A stretch of DNA of 50,255 nt from Sporosarcina sp. NCCP-2222. GTDB lineage: Bacteria; Bacillota; Bacilli; Bacillales_A; Planococcaceae. Location of the stretch: assembly GCF_023168145.1 (NCBI RefSeq), contig NZ_BQYK01000005.1, positions 161,616 through 211,870 of the forward strand. Reading direction: 5' to 3'. Positions 23,421 to 32,801 of the stretch are shown one piece after another; the first letter of the stretch is position 1; every line of letters starts with the position of its first letter. A program made the translations under genes and the position numbers. The notes below the pieces were generated by a model. That model was not told the DNA's origin and ran no database searches. It saw nothing but the letters and a program-made list of their open reading frames with translations.

Positions 23421-24821
23421 TTAGTTCTCTTCTTTTAGAATGAGGAGGGCGACACACTCCACATGCACCGTATGCGGGAATAAATCCACAGGCTGCACAG
23501 TCTCCAGCGTATAGCCAAACGGCAGTAATTCCGCTACGTCTGTTGCGAATGTATCCGGGTTGCATGATACATAGACAATCCGTTTCGGTTGTGCGCGGCC
23601 TATTCGGCGCATTACTTTACCACCGGCTCCACTGCGCGGCGGGTCGATGAGCAAGAGATCCGCGAGGCCCCAGCTTTCGTGCACTTCGTCGATGCCCCGT
23701 CGAGCGTCTCGAGCGAGGAAGGTCGTGTTGTGCAAATCGTTATCGAGTGCATTCCGTTTTGCGGATTCAATCGATGTCTCCACAATTTCAATACCGGCAA
23801 GTTCCTTGACGCGCGCAGCAAATGGCAGGGAGAATGTCCCGACACCACAAAACAGGTCGATCATCTTTTCATCTTTCTGCGGCTTGCCCATATCGAGTGC
23901 CAAATCTACGAGCTTCTGCGCTTGAACCGGATTGGTTTGGAAGAAAGTATCGAACCAGAGACGGTAGCGATAGCCGCCAAGTTCGTCGTAAATGAAGTCG
24001 CGTCCTGCTAAGACAAAGGTTTCCTCCGACTGCGTACGATCCGCCCAATCGGTGTTGACGAGCCACAGCAGGCTTTTCACATTCGGATAGTTTGCCGTAA
24101 TTCTAGCAATGAGATCCTCCGCTGCATTTGCCAAATCACCAGCAGGAGCTGCTGTTGCAAACAATGCCAGCATGACCTCGCCTGTCGCGAATGACTCGCG
24201 GACCATTAAATGACGAAGCAGCCCCTGGTGTGTGTCTTTGTTGTAACCATTCAGCTGATGCTCTTTCACCCATTTGCTTACTTCCATCGAAGCATCTACC
24301 ATATTCCGGCCTGCAATCAGGCAAGTTTCAAGCGGAATGATCTTGCGGAAGTTTCCTTGCTCGTGAAGGCCGAGATCCCCTTCCGGCGAAAAGGTAAACT
24401 CCATTTTATTGCGATAATGCCAAGGGTTCTCCATGCCGATCGTGTTCAGCACGAGAGCTGGATCCAATCCTACACTCTCCAGCGCTTCTTGTACATGGGC
24501 CGTCTTATGCTTCAGCTGGCCTTCATACGACCAATGTTGCCAAACACAACCGCCGCAAAGCTCGAAATGCGGACAAGGCGCTTCAACGCGTTCTGGATTT
24601 GCATTCAAAATCGCCTCTGGCAATGCCTTTCGTCTTCTTTTTTCCGGCTGATCCACAACCACTTGCACCGTTTCGCCCGGCAATGTCTGCGGAATTGTCA
24701 GCTTCAGCTTTTTCGGATTGCTGCCCTGCTCGCTCTCCCGCCATAGTACCGCTTGTCCGTTCCCCTTCTTATCCAGACGGTGGACATTTGCGACTAACGT
24801 TTCTCCTATAGTAACGGTCAT
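23421..24821 (-). CDS. rlmD: 23S rRNA (uracil-5-)-methyltransferase, RlmD/RlmCD type
   Basis: 466 residues, ATG 24821 after AGGAGG. It has an N-terminal TRAM domain (residues 1-60) and Fe-S cluster cysteines C83, C89 and C92 (CPHFELCGGC), with a fourth near residue 170. The SAM motif is DLFCGVGTFSLPFA, followed by DLLLIDPPRSGAGG and the catalytic cysteine in YVSCNPDTFATDV. It uses SAM to make m5U in 23S rRNA. In Bacillus subtilis a single such enzyme (RlmCD) modifies both U747 and U1939; which positions are modified here cannot be read. Single gene with its own terminator. Confidence 0.92.
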   Translation of the reverse strand: MTVTIGETLVANVHRLDKKGNGQAVLWRESEQGSNPKKLKLTIPQTLPGETVQVVVDQPEKRRRKALPEAILNANPERVEAPCPHFELCGGCVWQHWSYEGQLKHKTAHVQEALESVGLDPALVLNTIGMENPWHYRNKMEFTFSPEGDLGLHEQGNFRKIIPLETCLIAGRNMVDASMEVSKWVKEHQLNGYNKDTHQGLLRHLMVRESFATGEVMLALFATAAPAGDLANAAEDLIARITANYPNVKSLLWLVNTDWADRTQSEETFVLAGRDFIYDELGGYRYRLWFDTFFQTNPVQAQKLVDLALDMGKPQKDEKMIDLFCGVGTFSLPFAARVKELAGIEIVETSIESAKRNALDNDLHNTTFLARDARRGIDEVHESWGLADLLLIDPPRSGAGGKVMRRIGRAQPKRIVYVSCNPDTFATDVAELLPFGYTLETVQPVDLFPHTVHVECVALLILKEEN

Positions 24822-25017
24822 AATCTTACCTCCTAAACATCTGTCATCTCTATTCATCGGCTGCCGTTATACAAGGCTTCACCTGTTTTGTAAATTGGAG
24901 CACTGACCTATTATAGCGGAGTCTAGTTGGCTTCACCAGACCGAATTGCCATGTAGAGACAAGGAGTATTTTGGCTATAGACAATACCCCGGAAACTCAC
25001 ATTCAGATTAAATCACC

Positions 25018-25533
25018 CTAATCTACCTGTCCTCCAAACCATTTCAATGCCCGTTGTTCCATTTCTGTTACGAAAGTTTTTTTTGCTTTACTGTATAGAG
25101 CGGTATCATCATATCTTTGAGCCAATTCTTCTTTTAAACACTTGTAATTTTCCACTTCAGCGGGATGGTTCTTCAAATAATCCCGAAAAACTAAATGTCG
25201 TTTAATTTGGGGATTATCAATCTGGTAGACATGGATATGGTGTGTTCTGTTCTCTCCACCTTTGCGAAATAATCGCCTGCCTGGAATGCCCCATTCTCCA
25301 GCCATGTCATATCCAAGCAGACGCATTTCGTCATTGAACCTATCAATTGCTACAATGTCTTTAACTAGGCACATCATATCGATAACAGGCTTTGCGGACA
25401 TACCCATAACAGAGGTACTTCCGAAATGTTCAAACCTGATTATTTCATCCCCGAATACTTCACTCAAAAATCGAGCTTCCTCTTCAAACATTCTACCCCA
25501 ATTTTCATCATACTCCGATAGCCTGACTTTCAA
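25018..25533 (-). CDS. GrpB family protein (UPF0157)
   Basis: 171 residues from a TTG, 7 nt after GGGGAG. Typical blocks are FEHFGSTSVMGMSAKPVIDMM (the nucleotidyltransferase-like G-S-x10-D-x-D pattern, here with IDMM), FRKGGENRTHHIHVYQ, and LVFRDYLKNHPAEVENYKCLKEELA. The fold is related to minimal nucleotidyltransferases, but the family has no established activity; the name comes from adjacency to a glutamate gene in other bacteria. Lies 32 bp downstream of the phosphotransferase gene, so likely cotranscribed. Confidence 0.87.
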   Translation of the reverse strand: MKVRLSEYDENWGRMFEEEARFLSEVFGDEIIRFEHFGSTSVMGMSAKPVIDMMCLVKDIVAIDRFNDEMRLLGYDMAGEWGIPGRRLFRKGGENRTHHIHVYQIDNPQIKRHLVFRDYLKNHPAEVENYKCLKEELAQRYDDTALYSKAKKTFVTEMEQRALKWFGGQVD

Positions 25534-25565
25534 TAGTGTCTCCCCTCGCTAAAGCTTTTTGTGAT

Positions 25566-26429
25566 TTATAGTATTACTTTCTTAAGAATTGAAAGATTTT
25601 CCTCAAAAAAGGCAGCATGCTTTTCAATTCCACGGCGTTTACACCAGCCAATACTATTAAATGCATCTGTAAATCGATAAAAAGGCAACACAACTTCTAG
25701 ATCAATTAATGGTCTTATGGTTGTATAGCCTTCTTGATAGGACTGATACAAACTAGAATCGAAGCTCAAAAAATCACGATACAGTTTAGTAAAATCAATT
25801 TCTGTTGAGCCAAATCGTACACTTTCAAAATCTATCATGCCTGTCACTTTATCTTCATCCACAATTATATTGGCCGGACGAAAATCCATATGCACAAAAC
25901 TCGGGCCATCTGAAGGAGGGAGCTGCAGTTTCATATTCTCGAACGTCTCAATGGCCTTTCGGTATAATCCCTCATTCAAAACTTCCTTTACATCCTCAGC
26001 AAAACTATAAAATTGACGTTCCACAAAATTTGACCAGTTCGGAAATTCATTTTGGATACCGGTTAATTTTAAGGCAGCAGGTGGTTGTATTTGATGCATA
26101 GAGGCATGAAGAATCCCAACCTGATAAGCAATTGTGGGAACATAGTTATTTGTTAACGGCCGTCCTTTTAATTCAGATAAAACGAATGCACCGGGACACT
26201 CTTCATCACCTTGCCAATAATCCAACATCTGAGGAATTGAAACTCTGTCTTTTAAAATTTCATAAGCTTCCAACTCTCGCAGATACTTCAATTTTGTGTA
26301 AGGTATTTTCAAAAATATATTTTCACCGTTATGCAACTTGCATTTATAAACTGTTGAACTATGGGAATCTTCAACCCCGTTAATTGAGACCACATTCAAT
26401 TTAAATTGTTGAATGACTCGCTGTAACAT
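25566..26429 (-). CDS. Phosphotransferase of the APH/choline kinase family
   Basis: 287 residues, ATG after AAAGGAGGGG. The kinase-like fold shows the Brenner motif HMDFRPANIIVD (catalytic Asp), then the metal-binding D in MIDFESVRFG. The N-lobe has NGENIFLKIPY with the ATP-binding lysine. It phosphorylates a small hydroxylated molecule. Nothing in the sequence says it inactivates aminoglycosides, and chromosomal members of this family have many substrates. First gene of a two-gene unit with the GrpB-like gene. Confidence 0.82.
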   Translation of the reverse strand: MLQRVIQQFKLNVVSINGVEDSHSSTVYKCKLHNGENIFLKIPYTKLKYLRELEAYEILKDRVSIPQMLDYWQGDEECPGAFVLSELKGRPLTNNYVPTIAYQVGILHASMHQIQPPAALKLTGIQNEFPNWSNFVERQFYSFAEDVKEVLNEGLYRKAIETFENMKLQLPPSDGPSFVHMDFRPANIIVDEDKVTGMIDFESVRFGSTEIDFTKLYRDFLSFDSSLYQSYQEGYTTIRPLIDLEVVLPFYRFTDAFNSIGWCKRRGIEKHAAFFEENLSILKKVIL

Positions 26430-26550
26430 CCAACCCCTCCTTTGGCTTAATTGACATCCATCATATGCCTTTGCATAACTACCATAATTTTACTTAATTG
26501 TATCAAACTAGTTGGCCTATTGGCGATTTCGGTCGTATGGCTACGAACCC

Positions 26551-27432
26551 TCACCGAAAAAAGGAAATGGTTTCATCAATGAAAGCACCAATCGCTGGCG
26601 CCATATACCGGTCATTCAAATACGTTAAATAGACGGTCCGCTCCAAAGATGGCGAGGCGATGGTTTTATGGACGAGACTAGCATTATGGCGGTCCGCCAA
26701 GTAATTTTCAGGGATCAGCGAAACCCCAAGATTTTCGAGAATGAGACTCAAAGCAGTTTCGAAGCGTTCCACTTCATACTTAATATAAGGCGAAATGTTT
26801 TTAGCCATGAACGTCTCCAAGACGTTTTCCCTCGTCTGGAACCCGAGGCTCGTAATGATAAATGGTTCGTCTACCAAGTCACTCAATTCAATCGTATCCT
26901 GTTTAGCGAGCCGATGGTTTTCATGCAGGACGAGAACGAGCTTTTCCTTGTATAAGGGCACCGTTTGAATATCCTCTTCATTAATTAACTGATTCGTAAT
27001 AATCGCATGGCATTTATATTGCCGCAAGGAACGCTTCACGTCTTCCCCACTAAGGACTTCGGTGAGAAACAAATTCATATCGGAAAATGTCTCTTCATAT
27101 TTCCGGAAGACTTTAGGAATCCAATGTTTCACAGACTCAATCATGCCTAATCGAAGTTCGCCTTTCCCGACTAGACCCGCTTCCTGCATTTCTTTTTCCA
27201 ATATACTCATGTCCAGCAAAATGTGGAGGGCTCGTTCATATAGCAACTGTCCAGATTCTGTAAGTCCGATGTTCCGCGTATTGCGTTCAAGCAACTTAAA
27301 TCCTACCTCGTCTTCCAAATTCTTTATGGCATTACTTAGAGAGGGCTGTGATATATGTAGAACACTCGCAGCTTTCGAAAAGCTTTTCTGCTCAACGATC
27401 GTGACAAAATACGTTAACTGTTTCAAATCCAT
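26551..27432 (-). CDS. LysR family transcriptional regulator
   Basis: 293 residues from ATG 27432, 9 nt after AGGTGA; the ATG two codons upstream is too close to that site. The N-terminal winged helix-turn-helix is clear (LTYFVTIVEQKSFSKAASVLHISQPSLSNAIKNLEDEVGFKLLERN). The C-terminal LysR substrate domain includes GELRLGMIESVKHWIPKVF and the LGVSLIPENYL segment. Divergent from hutG-gltS across 130 bp, it is the probable activator of that operon, with an amino acid or histidine-pathway intermediate as coinducer. This is inferred from position. Confidence 0.87.
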   Translation of the reverse strand: MDLKQLTYFVTIVEQKSFSKAASVLHISQPSLSNAIKNLEDEVGFKLLERNTRNIGLTESGQLLYERALHILLDMSILEKEMQEAGLVGKGELRLGMIESVKHWIPKVFRKYEETFSDMNLFLTEVLSGEDVKRSLRQYKCHAIITNQLINEEDIQTVPLYKEKLVLVLHENHRLAKQDTIELSDLVDEPFIITSLGFQTRENVLETFMAKNISPYIKYEVERFETALSLILENLGVSLIPENYLADRHNASLVHKTIASPSLERTVYLTYLNDRYMAPAIGAFIDETISFFR

Positions 27433-27564
27433 TTTCATTTCTCACCTACCTATTTATAGTTTCAAGCTATCGTATCATAGAAATTACATATTAGTATTTA
27501 TAAGTATAGCATTTATAATTGAATCTAGAAGGAATTTTCAGCCTTTGAAAGGGATGTGAATACA

Positions 27565-28512
27565 ATGCGAAGTAAAGTGGATAAAACGATATGGACAGGA
27601 CGTACAGACCATGATTCCAATAGAGCAAGTTTCCGTTATCATCAAATCATTGAATTTGAAGCTGTAAAGAAAGCGGATTCACAATGTGCACTTATCGGCT
27701 TTGTATGTGAAGAAGGCGTTCGTCGGAACAAAGGACGTTTAGGTGCAGCTGCTGGACCGAATGCCATGAGGGCTGAGCTTGCAAAATTGCCTTGGCGGAT
27801 GGATGAAAGAAAAAGCGTAGCGGACATAGGAAACGTGATCTGTGAAGGCGAACGTTTGGAAGAAGCACAAGGCGAGTTAGGCGATGCTGTAGCAGAAGTG
27901 CTATCGAACGGTTCGATTCCGGTTGTTCTTGGCGGCGGACATGAAACAGCATACGGCCACTATCTCGGAATTCGAAAATTCATTGGAAGCGAAGCGACAC
28001 TTGGCATCATTAATATCGATGCACATTTCGACTTGCGTTCCTACGAGGAACAGCCTTCATCCGGAACAATGTTTAAGCAAATTTTGGAGCATGATATGAA
28101 CAGCGATTACTTAGTGCTCGGCATCCAGCGTTACGGCAACACGCAGGAACTGTTCGATACAGCGGATCAGCTCGGTGTCACGTATGTGCATGAAGAGGAT
28201 ATGACGAACAACTCAATGGAAGACACCACTCGCACGTTGGAGTCATTCATAGCAAACCACGACTACGTCATGCTGACGTTGTGCACGGATGTATTAAACG
28301 CCGCGTTTGCCCCTGGCGTCAGTGCCCCTTCTCCATTTGGACTGGATCCGTTCGTCGTACGTAACATCATTCGTACTGTTACCTCCAAAAAGAATACGCT
28401 TTCATTCGACATTTCGGAAGTCAACCCGCTCGTGGATGAAAACAACCGTACCGTTAAACTCGGTGCATATTTTGTGAATGAAGCCATCATGGCCTTTTTA
28501 GGGAGGGAATAA
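27565..28512 (+). CDS. hutG: Formimidoylglutamase (ureohydrolase family)
   Basis: 315 residues from ATG 27565, 11 nt after AAAGGG; a GTG at 27556 is too close. Ureohydrolase metal motifs are present: GGGHETAYGHY, INIDAHFDLR, and TLCTDVLNAAFAPGVSAPSPFG. The last is the HutG version of the arginase DxDxxDP motif. The reaction is N-formimidoyl-L-glutamate + H2O to L-glutamate + formamide, the last step of histidine breakdown, using Mn2+. The other hut genes are not adjacent. Operon with gltS (3-bp gap) and divergent from LysR. Confidence 0.88.
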   Translation: MRSKVDKTIWTGRTDHDSNRASFRYHQIIEFEAVKKADSQCALIGFVCEEGVRRNKGRLGAAAGPNAMRAELAKLPWRMDERKSVADIGNVICEGERLEEAQGELGDAVAEVLSNGSIPVVLGGGHETAYGHYLGIRKFIGSEATLGIINIDAHFDLRSYEEQPSSGTMFKQILEHDMNSDYLVLGIQRYGNTQELFDTADQLGVTYVHEEDMTNNSMEDTTRTLESFIANHDYVMLTLCTDVLNAAFAPGVSAPSPFGLDPFVVRNIIRTVTSKKNTLSFDISEVNPLVDENNRTVKLGAYFVNEAIMAFLGRE

Positions 28513-28515
28513 TAG

Positions 28516-29709
28516 ATGACACTCGAATTAAACCAAGTAACTACAATCTTCTTGGCAATCGCCTTGCTTGTATTAGGCCGTCTACTGGTCAATAAAGTCG
28601 GCGTATTGCAGAAGTTCTGCATACCGGCTCCTGTTGTCGGGGGGTTGCTATTTGCCATTCTCGCAACCGTTTGCAAAGCGGCAGGGCTCGTCACTTTTTC
28701 ATTGGATACGTCTCTGCAAAGCCTTTTCATGCTGACGTTCTTCACAACTGTCGGGCTTGGCGCAAGCTTCAAGCTCGTTAAGCTCGGCGGGAAGCTCCTC
28801 ATCATTTACTGGCTCGCTTGTGGCTTTTTGGCCCTCATGCAAAACGTCATCGGTGTTTCCATGGCCTCACTCTTTAACATTCACCCACTCATCGGGATGA
28901 TGGCAGGAGCTGTTTCCATGGAAGGAGGACATGGCGCTGCCACTGCGTTTGGCCAAACAGTCGAAGATCTTGGCATCGATTCGGCTCTGTCCATCGGAGT
29001 AGCGGCCGCCACATTTGGGCTTGTAGCCGGCGGACTCATTGGAGGGCCTGTCGTTAAGTTTCTCATCTCCAAATACAATTTGAAACCGACAGAAACAGAT
29101 GAAATGGCTGGAGAATTCTCCGTTGAAAAAGATGAAGCAGAAATTCAAACGAACACGTTCTTTACGCAAATCTTGCTAATTACGTTCTGTATGGCACTTG
29201 GCACGTATTTAGGTGACCTGTTCTCCTCTGCTACCGGATTTGTCCTTCCGGGTTATGTTGGCGCGATGTTTGTCGCCGTCATCGTGCGGAATATTGTCGA
29301 TAAGTTCAACCCAAAGGCTATTCATATGAAGAGCGTTGGTTTAATTGGAGACATTACGTTAGGTATATTCCTCTCCATGGCACTCATGAGCATCAAGCTT
29401 TGGGAAGTTGCTGGACTTGCTCTTCCGTTGCTCGTCATCGTCTTTGTACAAGTCGTCTTTATTGTCTTGTTTGGCATCTTTGTTTTATTCCGCCTGCTTG
29501 GCAAAAACTACGACGCCGCTGTTATGGTAGCCGGCTTTACGGGACATGGGCTCGGCGCGACGCCGAATGCTATGGCTAATATGGCAGCCGTTACCGAAAG
29601 GTTTGGACCTTCGCGCAAAGCGTACCTAGTGGTTCCAATCGTTGGCGCGTTTCTCATTGATGTATTCGCTATGCCGATTATTATTACGACCATCAACTTG
29701 TTTCAATAA
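28516..29709 (+). CDS. gltS: Sodium/glutamate symporter
   Basis: 397 residues, ATG with GGGAGGGAATAATAG overlapping the hutG stop, so translation is coupled. About ten to twelve transmembrane helices contain the GltS landmarks KFCIPAPVVGGLLFA and SMEGGHGAATAFG (first re-entrant loop), with its second-half counterpart VMVAGFTGHGLGATPNAMANM. Known members import glutamate with Na+. In this operon it could import glutamate or formimidoylglutamate, or balance the glutamate made by HutG. Confidence 0.92.
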   Translation: MTLELNQVTTIFLAIALLVLGRLLVNKVGVLQKFCIPAPVVGGLLFAILATVCKAAGLVTFSLDTSLQSLFMLTFFTTVGLGASFKLVKLGGKLLIIYWLACGFLALMQNVIGVSMASLFNIHPLIGMMAGAVSMEGGHGAATAFGQTVEDLGIDSALSIGVAAATFGLVAGGLIGGPVVKFLISKYNLKPTETDEMAGEFSVEKDEAEIQTNTFFTQILLITFCMALGTYLGDLFSSATGFVLPGYVGAMFVAVIVRNIVDKFNPKAIHMKSVGLIGDITLGIFLSMALMSIKLWEVAGLALPLLVIVFVQVVFIVLFGIFVLFRLLGKNYDAAVMVAGFTGHGLGATPNAMANMAAVTERFGPSRKAYLVVPIVGAFLIDVFAMPIIITTINLFQ

Positions 29710-29781
29710 CTAGAAGGATGCTCAAGTCTAGACGTTCAGGAGGACGCCGATCGGCTCCGCTTCCTCGGAAAGACCTAAAAG

Positions 29782-29816
29782 ATGCCAGGCACTGAATATG
29801 TGCCTGGCATTTCCTT
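29782..29816. terminator. Terminator hairpin carrying the CCAGGCACT repeat
   Basis: ATGCCAGGCAC (29782-29792) pairs perfectly with GTGCCTGGCAT (29800-29810), then TTCCTT on the plus strand. It ends the hutG-gltS operon against the convergent gene at 29815. Confidence 0.75.
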
Positions 29817-30405
29817 ATTCTTGTATTAATTCAACGTTAATAATGGTTTTTGTCGCATCTAAATAAGCAAAACGGTAGGTCTGGCCTTTTTGCACCCTAA
29901 ATCTCTCCCAATGCAAGACCATTTCCCCTTCAGCTGTATTAATAAGGATGATTTTCGACGGTTTCGATCCCCTATATACATCCGTTACACCCAAGTCTTT
30001 TACTTGCCAGTCGGCATTTGCATATGCGTTCATATCTTCTAGTGATTTTCTTGCTTCATTGACACCCCAAAAAAGTAGGAAGATGACTATGGATAAAGTA
30101 ATAATCCCGCCAACCGCAAACTTCGCAACCGAAGATTTTTTAATTTGCTGCGGATTTTTAAAGACGATTATAGCAATGAGATGGAGAAAAAATACACAAA
30201 GGGCTACTCCTCCCGCAATGAGAAGAGAGGTTCCAACGAAATTAATAACGAACGCTTTATATAAATCTTTTTCAATAAGCCAATTCCATGAAATAAAACC
30301 GGTTGCCAGCAAAATAAGAACACCCGTGACAATTAAAATGCCATATGACACCCGCTGCCTTCTTTTGTTATCTGCTTCTGTCACCGCTGCACGTTTCTTC
30401 TTCAT
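29815..30405 (-). CDS. Membrane protein of unknown function
   Basis: 196 residues, ATG after GGGAGGGGG. After a basic cytosolic tip (MKKKRAAVTEADNKRRQR) three transmembrane segments follow at about 20-40, 50-80 and 95-113, then a C-terminal extracytoplasmic beta domain of about 80 residues (DWQVKDLGVTDVYRGSKPSKIILINTAEGEMVLHWERF and following). No family recognised. It is bracketed on both sides by copies of the CCAGGCACT hairpin (29782 and 30473). Confidence 0.68.
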   Translation of the reverse strand: MKKKRAAVTEADNKRRQRVSYGILIVTGVLILLATGFISWNWLIEKDLYKAFVINFVGTSLLIAGGVALCVFFLHLIAIIVFKNPQQIKKSSVAKFAVGGIITLSIVIFLLFWGVNEARKSLEDMNAYANADWQVKDLGVTDVYRGSKPSKIILINTAEGEMVLHWERFRVQKGQTYRFAYLDATKTIINVELIQE

Positions 30406-30461
30406 CTCATCCCCCTCCCTCCGTAGTAATGGATACGAATAGAGTCCGGCAAAGTTTCAAA

Positions 30462-30513
30462 GTGAAAAAGAAACCAGGCACTCCGTGAGTTGTCATTCAT
30501 GGATTGCCTGGCT
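30462..30513 (-). terminator. Terminator of the dus gene, CCAGGCACT repeat type
   Basis: On the minus strand GCCAGGCAATCC pairs with GGAGTGCCTGG(T), followed by TTCTTTTTC. Confidence 0.75.
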
Positions 30514-30526
30514 TCTTGTATACCAA

Positions 30527-31522
30527 TTATTCTTCTATGGGCTCAGTCAGATTGATTTTAGACTGAAACTCCGCGAGCATCTGCCGCACTTCATCCGTTG
30601 AGCTCGTATCCATCAATTGATGACGCAGCTCGCTCGCTCCCCGGAATCCTTTCACGTAAATCTTGAAAAAGCGGCGCAGCGGTTTGAATGGACGCGGCTC
30701 TAGTTCGTCGGAGTATTTATCAAACAAGTCAAGATGCAGCCGTAAGAGATCCAGCAATTCCTCAGGGCTATGTTCGCGCTTCTCCACCTCAAAGGCGAAC
30801 GGGTTTTTGAAAATCCCCCGTCCGATCATGACACCATCCACGCCATACTTCAATGCGAGCTCCATGCCCTTTTCGCGATCTGGAATATCTCCATTGATTG
30901 TCAACATGGTGTGCGGTGCAATCTCATCCCGCAGTTTCTTAATTTCCGGAATCAATTCCCAGTGTGCATCGACATTGCTCATTTCTTTTCGTGTGCGCAG
31001 ATGGATCGAAAGATTGGCGATATCCTGCTTCAATACATGTGTCAGCCAATCCCGCCACTCGTCGACTTCGGTGTAGCCCAAACGCGTTTTCACGCTGACT
31101 GGCAATCCGCCTGCTTTCGCAGCCTGAATGATTTCTGCTGCCGTCTCTGGATGATTGATTAACCCGCTGCCTTTCCCTTTCGAAGCAACGTTCGGCACTG
31201 GACAGCCCATATTAATGTCCACGCCTTTAAAGCCCATCTCCGCCATCCCGATGCTCATATCACGGAAATGATCCGGCTTGTCCCCCCAAATATGCGCCAC
31301 AATCGGCTGCTCATCTTCAGTAAATGTCAGACGGCCGCGAACGCTAAAGATTCCTTCCGGGTGACAAAAGCTCTCCGTATTCGTAAACTCCGTGAAAAAC
31401 ACATCCGGCCGGGCCGCTTCACTTACGACATGGCGAAACACCACATCCGTCACATCTTCCATAGGTGCCAATATAAAAAACGGCTTCGGTAAATCGAGCC
31501 AGAAATTATCGTTTGTCATCAT
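30527..31522 (-). CDS. tRNA-dihydrouridine synthase family protein
   Basis: 331 residues from ATG 31522, 7 nt after AGGAG. The TIM-barrel FMN enzyme starts with [16 protein letters not shown]. The catalytic Cys is in [40 protein letters not shown] and [14 protein letters not shown] are the usual substrate and FMN contacts. It reduces uridine in the tRNA D-loop with NADPH. It is more distant from DusB than the main Bacillus enzymes, being the short DusA/C-like Bacillota type, so the target position is unassigned. Single gene with a terminator. Confidence 0.85.
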   Translation of the reverse strand: MMTNDNFWLDLPKPFFILAPMEDVTDVVFRHVVSEAARPDVFFTEFTNTESFCHPEGIFSVRGRLTFTEDEQPIVAHIWGDKPDHFRDMSIGMAEMGFKGVDINMGCPVPNVASKGKGSGLINHPETAAEIIQAAKAGGLPVSVKTRLGYTEVDEWRDWLTHVLKQDIANLSIHLRTRKEMSNVDAHWELIPEIKKLRDEIAPHTMLTINGDIPDREKGMELALKYGVDGVMIGRGIFKNPFAFEVEKREHSPEELLDLLRLHLDLFDKYSDELEPRPFKPLRRFFKIYVKGFRGASELRHQLMDTSSTDEVRQMLAEFQSKINLTEPIEE

Positions 31523-31670
31523 AAACCCTCTCCTAGTTGACTTGTCCTTGCACAAGTACGTTCATGGCAATTGCCAGCCTTCCTATTATACAAAAATCAC
31601 GGCGGTATGTTCCACTATCTTGGAACTTTCCGTGCGGGTTATTTTGAGGTATTCACCAATGCAGCCTTTA

Positions 31671-31710
31671 TAAAAAGACACCAGACGCTCCTATGTCGTC
31701 TGGTGTCTTC
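31671..31710 (-). terminator. Strong terminator of the orr operon
   Basis: AGACACCAGACG and CGTCTGGTGTCT form a perfect 12-bp stem, then TTTTTATA on the minus strand. Confidence 0.88.
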
Positions 31711-31713
31711 CGC

Positions 31714-32778
31714 TTACCCAATATATTGCTTTGTCACATATTTGGAAGTAAAGGCCCGCATCGTGGAAAAATACCCTAAGTGAAACTCGATGAGATCCCC
31801 AACCTGGTAGTCCTTTTCACTGTCCGTCACATCTACCATCAGATGATCGGAGCTGGCTCCGAGCACAATAAGTCCAGAATCGGTGGATGTCGATGTTTCC
31901 ACATCAAAGTCTTGCTTTCCAATAGCGCAAATCGCTTTTTTCCTCATGCCTCTATCAATGAAAGACGGCGTGTTTCCATACGAATCAACGCCAATTTCCC
32001 CCCATGGCATAGAAGGCTTCTCCTTCACTTCGACAATCTCACATTGAAGAGTGAAAACGTCTCGGTGAGTTCCAGGCAAATACGTATACTTGGCCCGTTC
32101 CTTACCGAAAAGGAGGGACTCGCCCAGCCGTAAATTATTGACGCCTGCTGGGATGCCGTCTCGCAACATGAGGTCCAGCGTAGCCGAGTTCCCGCCGCTG
32201 ACCACTTCTAACTCTCTGCCGATCCGTTCGCTAATGGCAGCCGCTAATTTCTCAAGCGTCCCCATCTTTTCTTCATCGGATTGGACGAATGAAAAACAAG
32301 TCAGGTTCACACCGATACCGTACAGGTGAACTCCCGGCATCTTTTCAGTTTCTGCCGCTACTTCGAGTAGCTCGTCATGGTCAATAAAGCCTTCTCGAAT
32401 ATCACCAAGGTCCACCATAAGAATGATGCGATGCTGTGTGCCCTTTTTCATTGCGGCGTCATTAATCGCCTGAATCGTAACAAGCTCCGAATTCAGTGAA
32501 GCATCAGCAAAGGCAACCAGATCTTCGACTTCCGACAGCATTGGCGGACGGATCAGCCATTTTTCTACCTCACCGCCTTGCAGCTGTTTCAAATTCTCGA
32601 TTCGAGAATCGCCAAGCCGTTTAACGCCGCCTTCCACATAGACGCTTGCAATTTGAGGATCAGCGCCAAACACCTTTGTTACACCTGTCACTTCTATATT
32701 TTTCTCTGCACAGAGTGCCGTAACTGCACGGACATTTTCAAGCAGATGTTGTTTATTCACACAAACCAATGGATACAT
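31714..32778 (-). CDS. orr: Ornithine racemase (alanine racemase N-terminal fold, PLP-dependent)
   Basis: 354 residues, ATG after GAGGG. It is an alanine-racemase-like TIM barrel. The PLP-binding lysine is K35 in VTGVTKVFG; GGVKRLGDSRIENLKQL and SGGNSATLDLM...RLGESLLFG are the phosphate-binding segments typical of the Orr/YhfX group. Orr interconverts L- and D-ornithine. Racemisation of another amino acid (Ala, Lys) remains possible from sequence alone. It is 23 bp downstream of an amino-acid symporter gene, so import and racemisation look coupled. Confidence 0.8.
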   Translation of the reverse strand: MYPLVCVNKQHLLENVRAVTALCAEKNIEVTGVTKVFGADPQIASVYVEGGVKRLGDSRIENLKQLQGGEVEKWLIRPPMLSEVEDLVAFADASLNSELVTIQAINDAAMKKGTQHRIILMVDLGDIREGFIDHDELLEVAAETEKMPGVHLYGIGVNLTCFSFVQSDEEKMGTLEKLAAAISERIGRELEVVSGGNSATLDLMLRDGIPAGVNNLRLGESLLFGKERAKYTYLPGTHRDVFTLQCEIVEVKEKPSMPWGEIGVDSYGNTPSFIDRGMRKKAICAIGKQDFDVETSTSTDSGLIVLGASSDHLMVDVTDSEKDYQVGDLIEFHLGYFSTMRAFTSKYVTKQYIG

Positions 32779-32801
32779 GGTACAAACCCTCTAATCCGAA
32801 T

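Noticed and set aside
25566..26429. Aminoglycoside resistance gene
   Set aside because: Only the general APH/choline kinase motifs are present, with no resemblance I can identify to a named resistance enzyme, and the context is housekeeping.
29725..29775. GC-rich segment with CGGCTCCGCTTCC after gltS, reminiscent of dispersed intergenic repeats in Bacillales
   Set aside because: Only one copy in this window and no clear second boundary, so it cannot be called a repeat from this sequence.
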